A DNA stretch of 64,000 nt from Acidovorax_G lacteus (lineage in GTDB: Bacteria > Pseudomonadota > Gammaproteobacteria > Burkholderiales > Burkholderiaceae_C): contig NZ_BAABEX010000024.1 in assembly GCF_039540375.1 (NCBI RefSeq), positions 1-64,000 on the forward strand, read 5' to 3'. Below the pieces are notes generated by a model. It saw only the letters and a program-made list of their open reading frames with translations. It was not told the origin of the DNA and did no database searches. Made by a program: the position numbers and the translations under genes. Positions 40,600 through 50,178 of this stretch are shown in pieces; position 1 is the first letter of the stretch; every line of letters starts with the position of its first letter.

Positions 40600-43500
40600 A
40601 TGAACGCCCCGCTGCCCGACGCCGTCCGCAAAGCGCTCGAAACCGTCACGCTCGACGACAAATACACCTTGTCAGAAGGCCGCGCCTTCATGAGCGGGGT
40701 GCAGGCCCTGGTGCGCCTGCCCATGCTGCAGCGCCAGCGCGATGCCATCGCCGGCCTGAACACGGCAGGCTTCATCAGCGGCTACCGGGGCAGCCCGCTG
40801 GGCACCTACGACCAGGCGCTGTGGGCGGCCAAGAAGCACCTGGCCGAGAACCACGTCGTCTTCCAGCCCGGCGTGAACGAAGAGCTGGGCGCCACCGCCG
40901 TCTGGGGCACGCAGCAGCTCGACCTGTACCCCGAGAAGAAGAAGTACGACGGTGTGTTCGGTATCTGGTACGGCAAGGGCCCAGGCGTGGACCGCTGCTC
41001 CGACGTGTTCAAACATGCCAACATGGCGGGCACTGCCCGGCATGGCGGTGTGATTGCGATTGCGGGCGACGACCACATCAGCAAGAGCAGCACGGCCGCG
41101 CACCAGAGCGACCACATCTTCAAGGCCTGCGGCTCGCCGGTGTTCTTTCCGAGCAGCGTGCAGGAAATCCTGGACATGGGCCTGCACGCGTTTGCGATGA
41201 GCCGCTTTTCGGGCGTGTGGTCGGGCATGAAGACCATCCAGGAGGTGGTCGAGTCCTCGTCGAGCATTTCGCTGGACCCGGACCGCGTGAAGATCATCCT
41301 GCCCGAAGACTTCCAGATGCCGCCGGGCGGCCTGCACATCCGCTGGCCCGACCCGCCGCTGGAGCAGGAAGCGCGGCTGATGGACTACAAGTGGTACGCG
41401 GCGCTTGCTTATGTGCGGGCCAACCGCCTGAACTACAACGTGGTGCAGGGGCCGCACGACCGCTTCGGCATCATCGCGAGCGGCAAGGCCTTCAACGACA
41501 CGCGCCAGGCGCTGGCCGACCTGGGTCTGGACGACGACACCTGCCGCCGACTGGGCATCCGCGTGCACAAGGTCAACGTGGTGTGGCCGCTTGAAGCCAC
41601 CATCACGCGCGAGTTTGCCGAAGGCCTGCAGGAGATCCTGGTGGTCGAGGAAAAGCGCCAGGTCATTGAATACCAGCTCAAGGAAGAGCTCTACAACTGG
41701 CGCGCCGACGTGCGCCCCAACGTGCTGGGCAAGTTCGACGAGGTGGAAGGCGACAACTCGGGCGGCGAGTGGAGCATGGCCAACCCCAGCCAGAACTGGC
41801 TGCTGCGCGCCAAGGCCGACCTGACGCCTGCGATCATCGCCAAGGCGATTGCCAAGCGCCTGAAGAAGCTGGGCGTGCCCGAGGACGTGGTCGCCCGCAT
41901 GGACGCGCGCATCAGCGTCATCGAAGCGCGCGAGCGCGCCATGGCCGAGCAAAAGGCCGACACCGGCGACCGTGCGCCCTGGTTTTGCAGCGGCTGCCCG
42001 CACAACACCAGTACGCGCGTACCCGAGGGCTCGCGCGCCGTCGCAGGCATTGGCTGTCACTACATGGTCAACTGGATGCCGGACCGCAACACCAGCACCT
42101 TCACGCAAATGGGTGGCGAAGGCGTGCCTTGGGTGGGCCAGCAGCCCTTTACCACCGAGCAGCATATCTTTGCCAACCTGGGCGATGGCACCTACTTCCA
42201 CAGCGGGCTGCTGGCCATCCGCCAGAGCATTGCGGCCGGGGTGAACATCACCTACAAGGTGCTCTACAACGACGCCGTGGCCATGACGGGCGGCCAGACC
42301 GTGGGCGAGCGCCCTGAGGGCCACTCGGTGCTGCAGATCATGAACAGCCTGAAGTCCGAGGGCGTGGCCAAGCTCGTGATCGTGACCGACGAGCCTGCCA
42401 AGTACGACGGCGTGGCCCTTGCCGAGGGCGTGACGGTGCACCACCGCGACGAGCTGGACAAGATCCAGCGCGAGTTCCGCGAGATCAAGGGCTGCACGGC
42501 CATCATCTACGACCAGACCTGCGCCACCGAAAAGCGCCGCCGCCGCAAGCGCGGCAAGCTGGCCACGCCGAGCAAGACGGTGGTCATCAACGACCTGGTT
42601 TGCGAAGGCTGCGGCGACTGCTCCACCAAGTCCAACTGCCTGTCGGTCGAGCCGGTCGAGACCGAATTCGGCCGCAAGCGCCGCATCAACCAGAGCACCT
42701 GCAACAAAGACTTCTCGTGCGTCAACGGCTTCTGCCCGAGCTTTGTGACGGTGGAAGGCGGCCAGCTCAAGAAGCCCAAGAAGGACAAAAAGGGCGACCT
42801 GTCGGCGCTGCCGTCGATCCCGGAGCCCGTGCTGCCCGTGGCCGAAAGCGCCTGGGGCATCGTGGTGGGCGGTGTGGGCGGCACCGGGGTCATCACCATC
42901 GGCTCGCTGCTGGGCATGGCCGCGCACCTTGAAGGCAAGGGCGTGGTCACGCAGGACGCCGGGGGTCTGGCGCAAAAGGGCGGTGCGACCTGGAGCCACA
43001 TCCAGATCGCCAACCGGCCCGAAGCCATCCACACCACCAAGGTGGACACGGCCAAGGCCGACCTCGTGATCGGCTGCGACCCCATCGTGGCGGCCAACAA
43101 GGCCACCCTGGCCGTGATGCAGCCGGGCCGCACCTATGTGGCGCTCAACAGCCACGGCACGCCCACGGCCGCATTCGTGAACAACCCCAACTGGCAGTTC
43201 CCGGGCGCATCGTGCGACGACGCGCTGGCGGCCGCCGTGGGCGCTGAGGGCGTGGGCCGCTTCGACGCCGAAGAGGTGGCCGTGCAGCTGCTGGGCGACA
43301 GCATCTACACCAACCCCATCATGCTCGGCTACGCATGGCAGAAGGGCCGCATCCCGTTGACGCTGGCGTCGCTGATGCGCGCCATGGAGCTCAATGGCGT
43401 GCAGGTGGACAACAACAAGGCTGCGTTTGAATGGGGCCGCCGCTGTGCCCACGATCTGGCGGCCGTGCGCGCGCTGTACCAGGCGGCACAGGTGATCGCC

Positions 43501-44181
43501 TTCGTCAAGAAGCCCTCGCTAGCCGAGATGGTGGCCAAGCGCGTCGAGTTCCTGACCGGCTACCAGAACGCGGCCTACGCGGGCGAGTACCAGGCCTTTG
43601 TGGCCAAGGTGCAGGCCGCCGAGGCGCCACTGGGCAACGGCACGCGCCTGACCGAAGCCGTGGCGCGCTACCTGTTCAAGCTCATGGCCTACAAGGACGA
43701 GTACGAAGTGGCGCGCCTGCACACCGACGCCGCATTCACCGCCAAGATCGAGGGTATGTTCGAGGGCGACTACAAGGTGGTGCACCACCTGGCGCCGCCG
43801 ATGCTGGCGCGCAAGAACGAGCGTGGCGAGCTGGTCAAACAGGCGTACGGCCCGTGGATGCGCAAGGCGTTCGGTCTGCTGGCACGCCTCAAGGGCCTGC
43901 GCGGCACGGCCTTCGACCCGTTTGGCCGCACCGAGGAGCGCCGTACCGAGCGTGCGCTGATCGCCGAGTACCGCGCCTGCATTGAGGAGCTGCTGCGCAG
44001 CCTCACCGCCGACAACCTGGCGCTGGCGGTCGAGATTGCGCGCATTCCGGAAGACATCCGCGGCTACGGCCATGTGAAGGAGCGCCACCTGGCCGCGGCC
44101 CGCCCGCGCTGGGCGGCGTTGATGGAGCGCTGGCGCAACCCGGCCGCCAGCGCGCAGACTGTCGCCCGCCAGGCAGCCTGA
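40600..44181 (+). CDS. indolepyruvate ferredoxin oxidoreductase, fused alpha/beta-gamma form
   Basis: A 1193-residue enzyme that oxidatively decarboxylates aryl or branched 2-oxo acids to acyl-CoA using thiamine diphosphate and Fe-S clusters. The N-terminal half is the TPP-dependent alpha region (GFISGYRGSPLGTYD; GCPHNTSTRVPEGSRAVAGIGCHYM). A 4Fe-4S segment near residues 667-709 has CEGCGDCSTKSNC and further cysteines (CNKDFSCVNGFCPS). The gamma domain begins at about 755 (VVGGVGGTGVITIGSLLGMAA). An Arg/Leu-rich C-terminal extension follows. The ATG has GGAG eight bases before it. Fused forms of this type work in aerobes to degrade aromatic or branched amino acids. Confidence 0.95.
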   Translation: MNAPLPDAVRKALETVTLDDKYTLSEGRAFMSGVQALVRLPMLQRQRDAIAGLNTAGFISGYRGSPLGTYDQALWAAKKHLAENHVVFQPGVNEELGATAVWGTQQLDLYPEKKKYDGVFGIWYGKGPGVDRCSDVFKHANMAGTARHGGVIAIAGDDHISKSSTAAHQSDHIFKACGSPVFFPSSVQEILDMGLHAFAMSRFSGVWSGMKTIQEVVESSSSISLDPDRVKIILPEDFQMPPGGLHIRWPDPPLEQEARLMDYKWYAALAYVRANRLNYNVVQGPHDRFGIIASGKAFNDTRQALADLGLDDDTCRRLGIRVHKVNVVWPLEATITREFAEGLQEILVVEEKRQVIEYQLKEELYNWRADVRPNVLGKFDEVEGDNSGGEWSMANPSQNWLLRAKADLTPAIIAKAIAKRLKKLGVPEDVVARMDARISVIEARERAMAEQKADTGDRAPWFCSGCPHNTSTRVPEGSRAVAGIGCHYMVNWMPDRNTSTFTQMGGEGVPWVGQQPFTTEQHIFANLGDGTYFHSGLLAIRQSIAAGVNITYKVLYNDAVAMTGGQTVGERPEGHSVLQIMNSLKSEGVAKLVIVTDEPAKYDGVALAEGVTVHHRDELDKIQREFREIKGCTAIIYDQTCATEKRRRRKRGKLATPSKTVVINDLVCEGCGDCSTKSNCLSVEPVETEFGRKRRINQSTCNKDFSCVNGFCPSFVTVEGGQLKKPKKDKKGDLSALPSIPEPVLPVAESAWGIVVGGVGGTGVITIGSLLGMAAHLEGKGVVTQDAGGLAQKGGATWSHIQIANRPEAIHTTKVDTAKADLVIGCDPIVAANKATLAVMQPGRTYVALNSHGTPTAAFVNNPNWQFPGASCDDALAAAVGAEGVGRFDAEEVAVQLLGDSIYTNPIMLGYAWQKGRIPLTLASLMRAMELNGVQVDNNKAAFEWGRRCAHDLAAVRALYQAAQVIAFVKKPSLAEMVAKRVEFLTGYQNAAYAGEYQAFVAKVQAAEAPLGNGTRLTEAVARYLFKLMAYKDEYEVARLHTDAAFTAKIEGMFEGDYKVVHHLAPPMLARKNERGELVKQAYGPWMRKAFGLLARLKGLRGTAFDPFGRTEERRTERALIAEYRACIEELLRSLTADNLALAVEIARIPEDIRGYGHVKERHLAAARPRWAALMERWRNPAASAQTVARQAA

Positions 44182-44287
44182 GCGCGACCGGCGGCTGCAA
44201 GCACAGCGCGTGTTGCGCTGTCGTCCTTGCGGCCGCGGGCCCGTTTTCGCATCCCACCCGGCAGGACAGGGTCTTGCCGGTGGGCGC

Positions 44288-44293
44288 ATACAA
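44288..44293 (+). promoter_or_regulatory. candidate -10 box for yajC-secDF
   Basis: TACAAT, 81 nt before the yajC GTG, in the ~190-bp gap after the oxidoreductase gene. It is preceded by an imperfect inverted repeat (CCCACCCGGCAGGAC/GTCTTGCCGGTGGGC, 44256-44284) that may end the upstream transcript. Confidence 0.4.
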
Positions 44294-44374
44294 TGTCCTG
44301 TTCTGTGCCGCGTCCTGGTGCCCACCGGGTCGCGGCGCCTTTGTATCCGTTTCATCCGTTGTGGAGAGCTCTCC

Positions 44375-44710
44375 GTGCTGATTTCCTCTGCTTTTGCCCA
44401 GACCGCTCCGGCCGCCCAGTCGGGTGGTGGCGACCTGATGACCACGCTCACCGGCATGCTGCCGCTGGTGCTGATGTTCGTGGTGCTGTACTTCGTGATG
44501 ATCCGCCCCCAGATGAAGCGCCAGAAGGAGCACCGCGCCATGATCGACGCGCTGGCCAAGGGCGATGAAGTGGCCACGGCCGGCGGCTTGCTGGGCAAGG
44601 TGACGCGCCTGTCGGAAGGCACGCTGCACGTCGAGATTTCGAATGGCGTGGAAGTGCAGTTGCAGCGCAGCGCTGTGGTGCAGGTGCTGCCCAAGGGCAC
44701 GATCAAGTAA
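44375..44710 (+). CDS. yajC: preprotein translocase accessory subunit YajC
   Basis: A 111-residue single-span protein: N-terminal SAFAQTAPAAQSGGG, membrane helix MLPLVLMFVVLYFVMIRPQMKRQKEHRAMI, and a small cytoplasmic SH3-like domain (GDEVATAGGLLGKVTRL). YajC associates with SecDF. GTG was chosen because GGAGAG lies six bases upstream and the longer frame is non-conserved. It precedes secD by 85 nt in the standard yajC-secD-secF order. Confidence 0.96.
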   Translation: MLISSAFAQTAPAAQSGGGDLMTTLTGMLPLVLMFVVLYFVMIRPQMKRQKEHRAMIDALAKGDEVATAGGLLGKVTRLSEGTLHVEISNGVEVQLQRSAVVQVLPKGTIK

Positions 44711-44795
44711 TTTTCCCCACGAGGCCCGGTACCGCGCGCTGACCCCCAGACGGGTCTGCGCGCGCGCCGCTCAGGCCTGAGACGAGAGCGCTGTC

Positions 44796-46688
44796 ATGAA
44801 CCGTTATCCGGTCTGGAAGTACGCGATCCTGCTGATCACGCTGCTGATCGCGACCCTGTACACCCTGCCCAACTTCTTTGGCGAAGCGCCTGCGGTGCAG
44901 GTGTCGTCGGCCAAGGCCACCATCAAGGTGGACACTGCCGTGCTGCAGCGGGTGGAGCAGGCGCTCCAGGCTGCGGGCATCCAGAGTGACATGGTCACGC
45001 TCGATGGCAGCTCGGTGCGTGCGCGCTTCGACACGCCCGACACCCAGCTCAAGGCCAAGGACGCCATCCAGAAAGCGCTGGTGCCAGACCCGTCCGACCC
45101 GCCGTACATCGTGGCGCTGAACCTGGTGTCGCGCTCGCCTGCGTGGCTGACGTCGCTGCATGCGCAGCCCATGTACCTGGGGCTGGACCTGCGGGGTGGC
45201 GTGCATTTCATGCTGCAGGTGGACATGCAGGCGGCACTCACCAAGCGTGCCGAAAGTTTTGCCGGCGACATTCGCACGGCACTGCGCGACAAGAACATCC
45301 GCCACGGCGGCGTGAGCCGCGACGGCCAGGCCATTGAGATCCGTGTGCGCGATGAGGCCACGCAGACGGCAGCACGCAACCTGATCGCGGACCAGTTCCC
45401 CGACCTGCAGGCTGCAGATGCCCGCGAGGGGGCCGACCTGCAGGTGCGCGCCACCATCAGGCCCGAGGCCACGCGCCGCCTGCAGGAGCAGGCACTCAAG
45501 CAAAACATGGTCACGCTGCACAACCGGATCAATGAACTCGGCGTGGCCGAGCCGGTGATCCAGCAGCAGGGGCTGGACCGGATCGTGGTGCAACTGCCTG
45601 GCGTGCAGGACACGGCCAAGGCCAAGGACATTCTGGGGCGTACGGCGACGCTGGAAGTGCGCATGGTCGACGAAAGCACCGAGGGCCGTGCCGCAGAAAG
45701 CGGTCGTGGCCCCGTGCCCTTCGGCACCGAGCGTTATCTGGACCGCAATGGTCAGCCCATCATTGTCAAGAAGCAGGTGGTGCTCACCGGCGAGAACCTG
45801 ACCGATGCCCAGCCGGGCTTTGACAGCCAGACCCAGGAGCCCACCGTCAACCTGACGCTGGACGCCAAGGGCTCGCGCATCTTCCGCGACATCACGCGCG
45901 AGAACGTGGGCAAGCGCATGGCCATCGTGCTGTTTGAAAAGGGCAAGGGCGAGGTCGTGACCGCTCCCGTGATCCGCACCGAGATCGGCGGCGGTCGCGT
46001 GCAGATTTCGGGTCGCATGACCACGACCGAGGCCAACGACACCGCACTGCTGCTGCGCGCCGGTTCGCTGGCCGCACCGATGGAAATCATCGAGGAATTC
46101 ACCATTGGCCCGAGCCTGGGCGCAGACAACATCAAGCGCGGCATCAACAGCGTGGTGTGGGGGCTCGTGGCGATCGCTGCCTTCATGTGCGTGTACTACG
46201 CGCTGTTCGGGGTGTTCTCGAGCGTCGCGCTGGCCGTGAACGTGCTCATGCTGGTGGCCATCCTGTCGATGCTGCAGGCCACCCTGACCTTGCCCGGCAT
46301 TGCGGCCATGGCCCTGGCCATCGGTGTGGCCATCGACTCCAACGTGCTGATCAATGAGCGCATCCGTGAAGAACTGCGTGCAGGGGCGTCGCCTCAAGCG
46401 GCGATCTACGCTGGATACGAGCGTGCATGGGCCACGATTCTGGACTCCAACGTGACCACCCTGATCGCCGGCCTCGCGCTGCTGACCTTCGGGTCGGGGC
46501 CTGTCCGGGGCTTTGCGGTGGTGCACTGTCTGGGCATCCTGACCAGCATGTTCTCGGCCGTGTTCTTCTCGCGCGGGCTGGTGAACCTCTGGTACGGCCG
46601 CCAGAAGAAACTCAAGAGCGTGTCCATCGGTCAGGTTTGGCGACCCGATGGCGACGCGGCTGTTGCAGCGCCTGACGCCGGCAAGTGA
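44796..46688 (+). CDS. secD: protein translocase subunit SecD
   Basis: SecD with SecF uses the proton motive force to pull exported proteins out of SecYEG. The 630-residue protein has helix 1 near the N-terminus, the YLGLDLRGGVHFMLQVD motif, a large periplasmic P1 domain, and five C-terminal helices (GVAIDSNVLINERIREELRAG is the conserved TM4-5 region with proton-relay Asp). Length and motifs are normal. Confidence 0.98.
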   Translation: MNRYPVWKYAILLITLLIATLYTLPNFFGEAPAVQVSSAKATIKVDTAVLQRVEQALQAAGIQSDMVTLDGSSVRARFDTPDTQLKAKDAIQKALVPDPSDPPYIVALNLVSRSPAWLTSLHAQPMYLGLDLRGGVHFMLQVDMQAALTKRAESFAGDIRTALRDKNIRHGGVSRDGQAIEIRVRDEATQTAARNLIADQFPDLQAADAREGADLQVRATIRPEATRRLQEQALKQNMVTLHNRINELGVAEPVIQQQGLDRIVVQLPGVQDTAKAKDILGRTATLEVRMVDESTEGRAAESGRGPVPFGTERYLDRNGQPIIVKKQVVLTGENLTDAQPGFDSQTQEPTVNLTLDAKGSRIFRDITRENVGKRMAIVLFEKGKGEVVTAPVIRTEIGGGRVQISGRMTTTEANDTALLLRAGSLAAPMEIIEEFTIGPSLGADNIKRGINSVVWGLVAIAAFMCVYYALFGVFSSVALAVNVLMLVAILSMLQATLTLPGIAAMALAIGVAIDSNVLINERIREELRAGASPQAAIYAGYERAWATILDSNVTTLIAGLALLTFGSGPVRGFAVVHCLGILTSMFSAVFFSRGLVNLWYGRQKKLKSVSIGQVWRPDGDAAVAAPDAGK

Positions 46689-46780
46689 ACCGGGGAACTG
46701 CCATGCACCGCTGCGCCATCGCATTGCCCGTGCTGCCGCTCCGGCACACGTCCTGAAAACTCCACACAAGGATCCTGATC

Positions 46781-47731
46781 ATGGAGTTTTTCCGCATCAA
46801 GAAAGACATTCCGTTCATGAAGCACGCGTTGATCTTCAACGCGATTTCCTTCATCACTTTTGCCCTGGCCGTGTTCTTCCTGGTCACGCGCGGGCTGCAC
46901 CTGTCGGTGGAATTCACCGGTGGCACCGTCATGGAGGTGTCCTACACCCAGTCAGCGGACATCGCCAAAGTGCGAGAGACCGTCACGGGCTTGGGCTATG
47001 CCGAAGTACAGGTGCAGAACTTCGGCACTGCGCGGGACGTGATGATCCGCCTGCCTGTGCAGAAGGGCGTGACCTCTGCCCAGCAAAGCGAGCAGGTGCT
47101 GTCGGCACTGAAGGCTGTGGACCCTGAGGTGACCTTGCGGCGGACCGAATTCGTGGGTCCGATGATTGGCGAGGAACTCGTCTATGGCGGGCTGACTGCG
47201 CTGGCCATGGTGGTGATCGGCATCGTGATCTACCTGGCATTCCGTTTCGAGTGGAAGTTCGGCGTTGCGGCCATCATCGCCAATCTGCACGACGTGGTGA
47301 TCATTCTGGGCTTTTTCGCGTTCTTCCAGTGGGAGTTTTCGCTCGCCGTGCTGGCTGCCGTGCTGGCGGTGCTGGGGTACTCGGTCAACGAGTCGGTCGT
47401 GATCTTTGACCGGATTCGCGAAGCCTTCCGCAAATACCGCAAGATGAGCACGACCGAGGTGATCGACCATGCGATCACCAGCACGATGAGCCGCACCATC
47501 ATCACCCACGCCTCGACCGAGGCCATGGTGCTGTCCATGCTGCTGTTCGGTGGGCCGAGCCTGCACTACTTCGCGGTGGCGCTGACCATCGGCATCCTGT
47601 TTGGCATTTACTCTTCGGTGTTCGTGGCCGCGGCGATTGCGATGTGGCTGGGCGTGAAGCGCGAAGACCTCGTGAAGGCCACCCGCAAGGAAGAGGACCC
47701 GAACGACCCGAACGCCGGTGCAACCGTGTAA
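46781..47731 (+). CDS. secF: protein translocase subunit SecF
   Basis: SecF partner of SecD, 316 residues with six helices. Conserved sites are LSVEFTGGTVMEV after helix 1, GPMIGEELVYGG, and the SVNESVVIFDRIREAFR proton-channel region. AAGGA lies a few bases before the ATG. The 92-nt gap after secD holds nothing else recognisable. Confidence 0.98.
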   Translation: MEFFRIKKDIPFMKHALIFNAISFITFALAVFFLVTRGLHLSVEFTGGTVMEVSYTQSADIAKVRETVTGLGYAEVQVQNFGTARDVMIRLPVQKGVTSAQQSEQVLSALKAVDPEVTLRRTEFVGPMIGEELVYGGLTALAMVVIGIVIYLAFRFEWKFGVAAIIANLHDVVIILGFFAFFQWEFSLAVLAAVLAVLGYSVNESVVIFDRIREAFRKYRKMSTTEVIDHAITSTMSRTIITHASTEAMVLSMLLFGGPSLHYFAVALTIGILFGIYSSVFVAAAIAMWLGVKREDLVKATRKEEDPNDPNAGATV

Positions 47732-47747
47732 CGGCTAATATCGCTGC

Positions 47748-50159
47748 ATGACCGTTCCTCCAGGCTCGTCCGCATCCCGCCGTCTGGCCCAGGAGGCGCG
47801 GTCACGGTTCGTGGAGGGGGTGTGTGCATCGCTCCCCGCACTCGACAAGGCCCTGCAGGACTATTTTGTCGAGCTTGCTGCCCAGACGGGCACGGCGCGC
47901 GACATGCAGACCCGCCGCGATGCCTGGCTGCTGTACCAGCAACACCACACAGCCTGGATGCAGCGTGTGGCCCAGGGCCTGCGGGCCCGTTTGGGTGCCG
48001 CTCCCGCGCCACAGGCGCAGCCTTCTTCTCGCCCGAACGCTCCAGGTTTGCAGTTCGAACTGCTCAGCGATGACGTGGTCGAGAACAAGATCATGGCATC
48101 GCGCATGGCCCTTACGCTGGCCGAACAGGTGGCGCTGCAGTGGGACACCGTGCGCCAGCGCATGCTCGCCATCGAAGGCCAGGAACTGGACGCCCAGGAT
48201 GTGCTGCGCGCCGAGAGCCTGTGCGTGCAGCTGGTGGAGCAATGGGTCAAGGCCGGCCTGCAACGTTCCGACCTGCTTCTCGCTGTGGATCCTCTGCAGC
48301 GCGAACTTGCCAACCTGCTGCAGCGCGTCTATCAACAAGTCAACGTCTTCTTCGTCGAGCAGGGCGTCACGCCCCAAACGGACCTGCGCGCACGTGTCCG
48401 CCGCGCCCCCGGTGCGCCGGACAGCGGATCTGCCGCCGTCACTGGCTGGGGCGGGGCGGGTGGCGTCCATTCCGGGATGAAGCCTCCGGGGGGCGGCATC
48501 GCATCGCAGGCCCTGGCACAGACACAGCAGGCCCTGGCAGCAGCGACTGCGCGCGCCATGCAGCCCACCGAATATCTGCCACTGCCACGCATGCATCCGG
48601 GCATGGTGCCTGGCCGTCCGTCTGCCAGCGGTCTTTTGCTAGGCACAACGCCGCTTGCCCGGGCGCGCCAGCGCGCGCAGGGCGTGATGGGGCAGTTGCG
48701 GCGCATTCTGTCGCAGCCTGTCGCTGGCTATGACGCGTCTAAGGCGGCGCCTGCCTCGGCGGCCCTGGCCCAGGCGCTGGCCATGCCCGGTGCGGGCGTG
48801 GCGCGCGCCGATGCTTTTTACAGCGGCATGGCCACGCTGGTGGAGGAGTACCACAGCCCGGCGGCAGTGGTGCAGGTGGCAGGTATCGTTCGCGAGCGCA
48901 CGGCCGAACTCAAGAAGAAGGCCGAAACCCCAGGCGAGAAAGCCATCATTGAGGTGGTGGCGCTGATGTTCCAGAGCATCCTGGCCGAGGACCGCATTCC
49001 ACCCGCTGTACGCGTCTGGTTCGCCCGGCTGCAGGTGCCGGTGCTCCGCGTGGCCTTGGCCGAGCCGGAGTTTTTCAGCAACATCGACCACCCGGCGCGC
49101 AAGCTCATCGATCGCATGGGCGCATGCGTCATGGGGTTTGATGCCACGGCCATCAATGGCAGCGCCCTGGAGGCCGAGATCCGCCGGGTCGTGCAGGTGA
49201 TCGAGCAGTATCCCGAGACCGGGCAGCGGGTGTTCCAACTCGTGTACGACGAGTTCGAGAAATTCCTGGCGCGATTCCTGACGGAAAAACAGGCCAACTC
49301 CAAGATCGTGAGCGTGGCGCAGCAGGTTGAGCAAAAGGAAACGCTGGCCATCCAGTACACCATCGAGTTGCGCACCATGTTGCGCGACATGCCGGTGCGC
49401 GAGGAGATTCGTGATTTCCTGTTCAAGACCTGGGCCGAGGTTCTGGCCTTGTCCGCGGTACGCGACGGGGCCCAGCATGCCGAAACGGTGGCGCTCAAGC
49501 GCGCGGCCGCAGATCTGGTCTGGGCTGCGAGTGCCAAGCCCCATCGCAGTGACCGTGCGCAGGTCATCCAGGCCCTGCCGGGCTTGCTCCAGCGCCTGCG
49601 CCAGGGCTTGGCGTTGCTGGGCGTCACGGGGGGCGACCAGGACGCGCAGATCAAGGTACTGACGGACACCCTGGCGGACGCCTTTTTGTCGAAGACGGCC
49701 GCCATCCCGCAGGCACATATTGAGGCCATGGCCAAGCGACTGGCCAACCTGGAAGATTTCATCAGCGATACCTCGCTGGGCGACATGCCTCTGAGCGCGG
49801 ACAACATTGAGATGATGCTCGGCATCGATGCGTCCAACATCCATGTGGTGGCAGACAACGGTGCGCCGGTGGAGGATGGTGCGGTCGCTTGGGCGCGGGA
49901 GTTGCAGCCTGGGCATTGGTTCACGCTGGACCACAACGGCTCTTCGGCCCGTGTGCAGTACGTGTGGCACAGCGAGCGCAAGCAATTGCATCTGTTTGCC
50001 GCTGCCGATGGCAGCAGTTACCTCATCCAATTGCGCCGTCTGGCCGCGTATTTGCAGTCTGGCTTGCTGGTGCCGCAGGACGAAGAGGGTCTGACGGTAC
50101 GCGCGACGCGCGACGCGCTGACCAAGTTGGATGCCAATCCCGAGCGGCTGCTCGGCTGA
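47748..50159 (+). CDS. DUF1631 family protein
   Basis: An 803-residue cytoplasmic protein with the DUF1631 pattern: an N-terminal helical segment, a Gln/Pro-rich linker (about 225-330), a long helical core (PPAVRVWFARLQVPVLRVALAEPEFF ... HPARKLIDRMG, about 415-460), and a PilZ-like beta-rich C-terminus (LQPGHWFTLDHNGSSARVQYVWHSE). Function is unknown; the C-terminal part could bind cyclic di-GMP. A TAATAT box (47735-47740) ends 7 nt before the ATG, so the mRNA may be almost leaderless. It converges on dprA with a 19-bp gap. Confidence 0.88.
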   Translation: MTVPPGSSASRRLAQEARSRFVEGVCASLPALDKALQDYFVELAAQTGTARDMQTRRDAWLLYQQHHTAWMQRVAQGLRARLGAAPAPQAQPSSRPNAPGLQFELLSDDVVENKIMASRMALTLAEQVALQWDTVRQRMLAIEGQELDAQDVLRAESLCVQLVEQWVKAGLQRSDLLLAVDPLQRELANLLQRVYQQVNVFFVEQGVTPQTDLRARVRRAPGAPDSGSAAVTGWGGAGGVHSGMKPPGGGIASQALAQTQQALAAATARAMQPTEYLPLPRMHPGMVPGRPSASGLLLGTTPLARARQRAQGVMGQLRRILSQPVAGYDASKAAPASAALAQALAMPGAGVARADAFYSGMATLVEEYHSPAAVVQVAGIVRERTAELKKKAETPGEKAIIEVVALMFQSILAEDRIPPAVRVWFARLQVPVLRVALAEPEFFSNIDHPARKLIDRMGACVMGFDATAINGSALEAEIRRVVQVIEQYPETGQRVFQLVYDEFEKFLARFLTEKQANSKIVSVAQQVEQKETLAIQYTIELRTMLRDMPVREEIRDFLFKTWAEVLALSAVRDGAQHAETVALKRAAADLVWAASAKPHRSDRAQVIQALPGLLQRLRQGLALLGVTGGDQDAQIKVLTDTLADAFLSKTAAIPQAHIEAMAKRLANLEDFISDTSLGDMPLSADNIEMMLGIDASNIHVVADNGAPVEDGAVAWARELQPGHWFTLDHNGSSARVQYVWHSERKQLHLFAAADGSSYLIQLRRLAAYLQSGLLVPQDEEGLTVRATRDALTKLDANPERLLG

Positions 50160-50178
50160 TGGGCATAGAGGACTCGTT

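Noticed and set aside
40672..43452. 926-codon minus-strand open frame opposite the indolepyruvate oxidoreductase
   Set aside because: It is antisense to a gene with unmistakable motifs; its His/Gly/Arg/Gln-rich translation is the usual product of high third-position GC.
44703..46769. 688-codon minus-strand open frame opposite secD
   Set aside because: Antisense artefact over a well-conserved gene.
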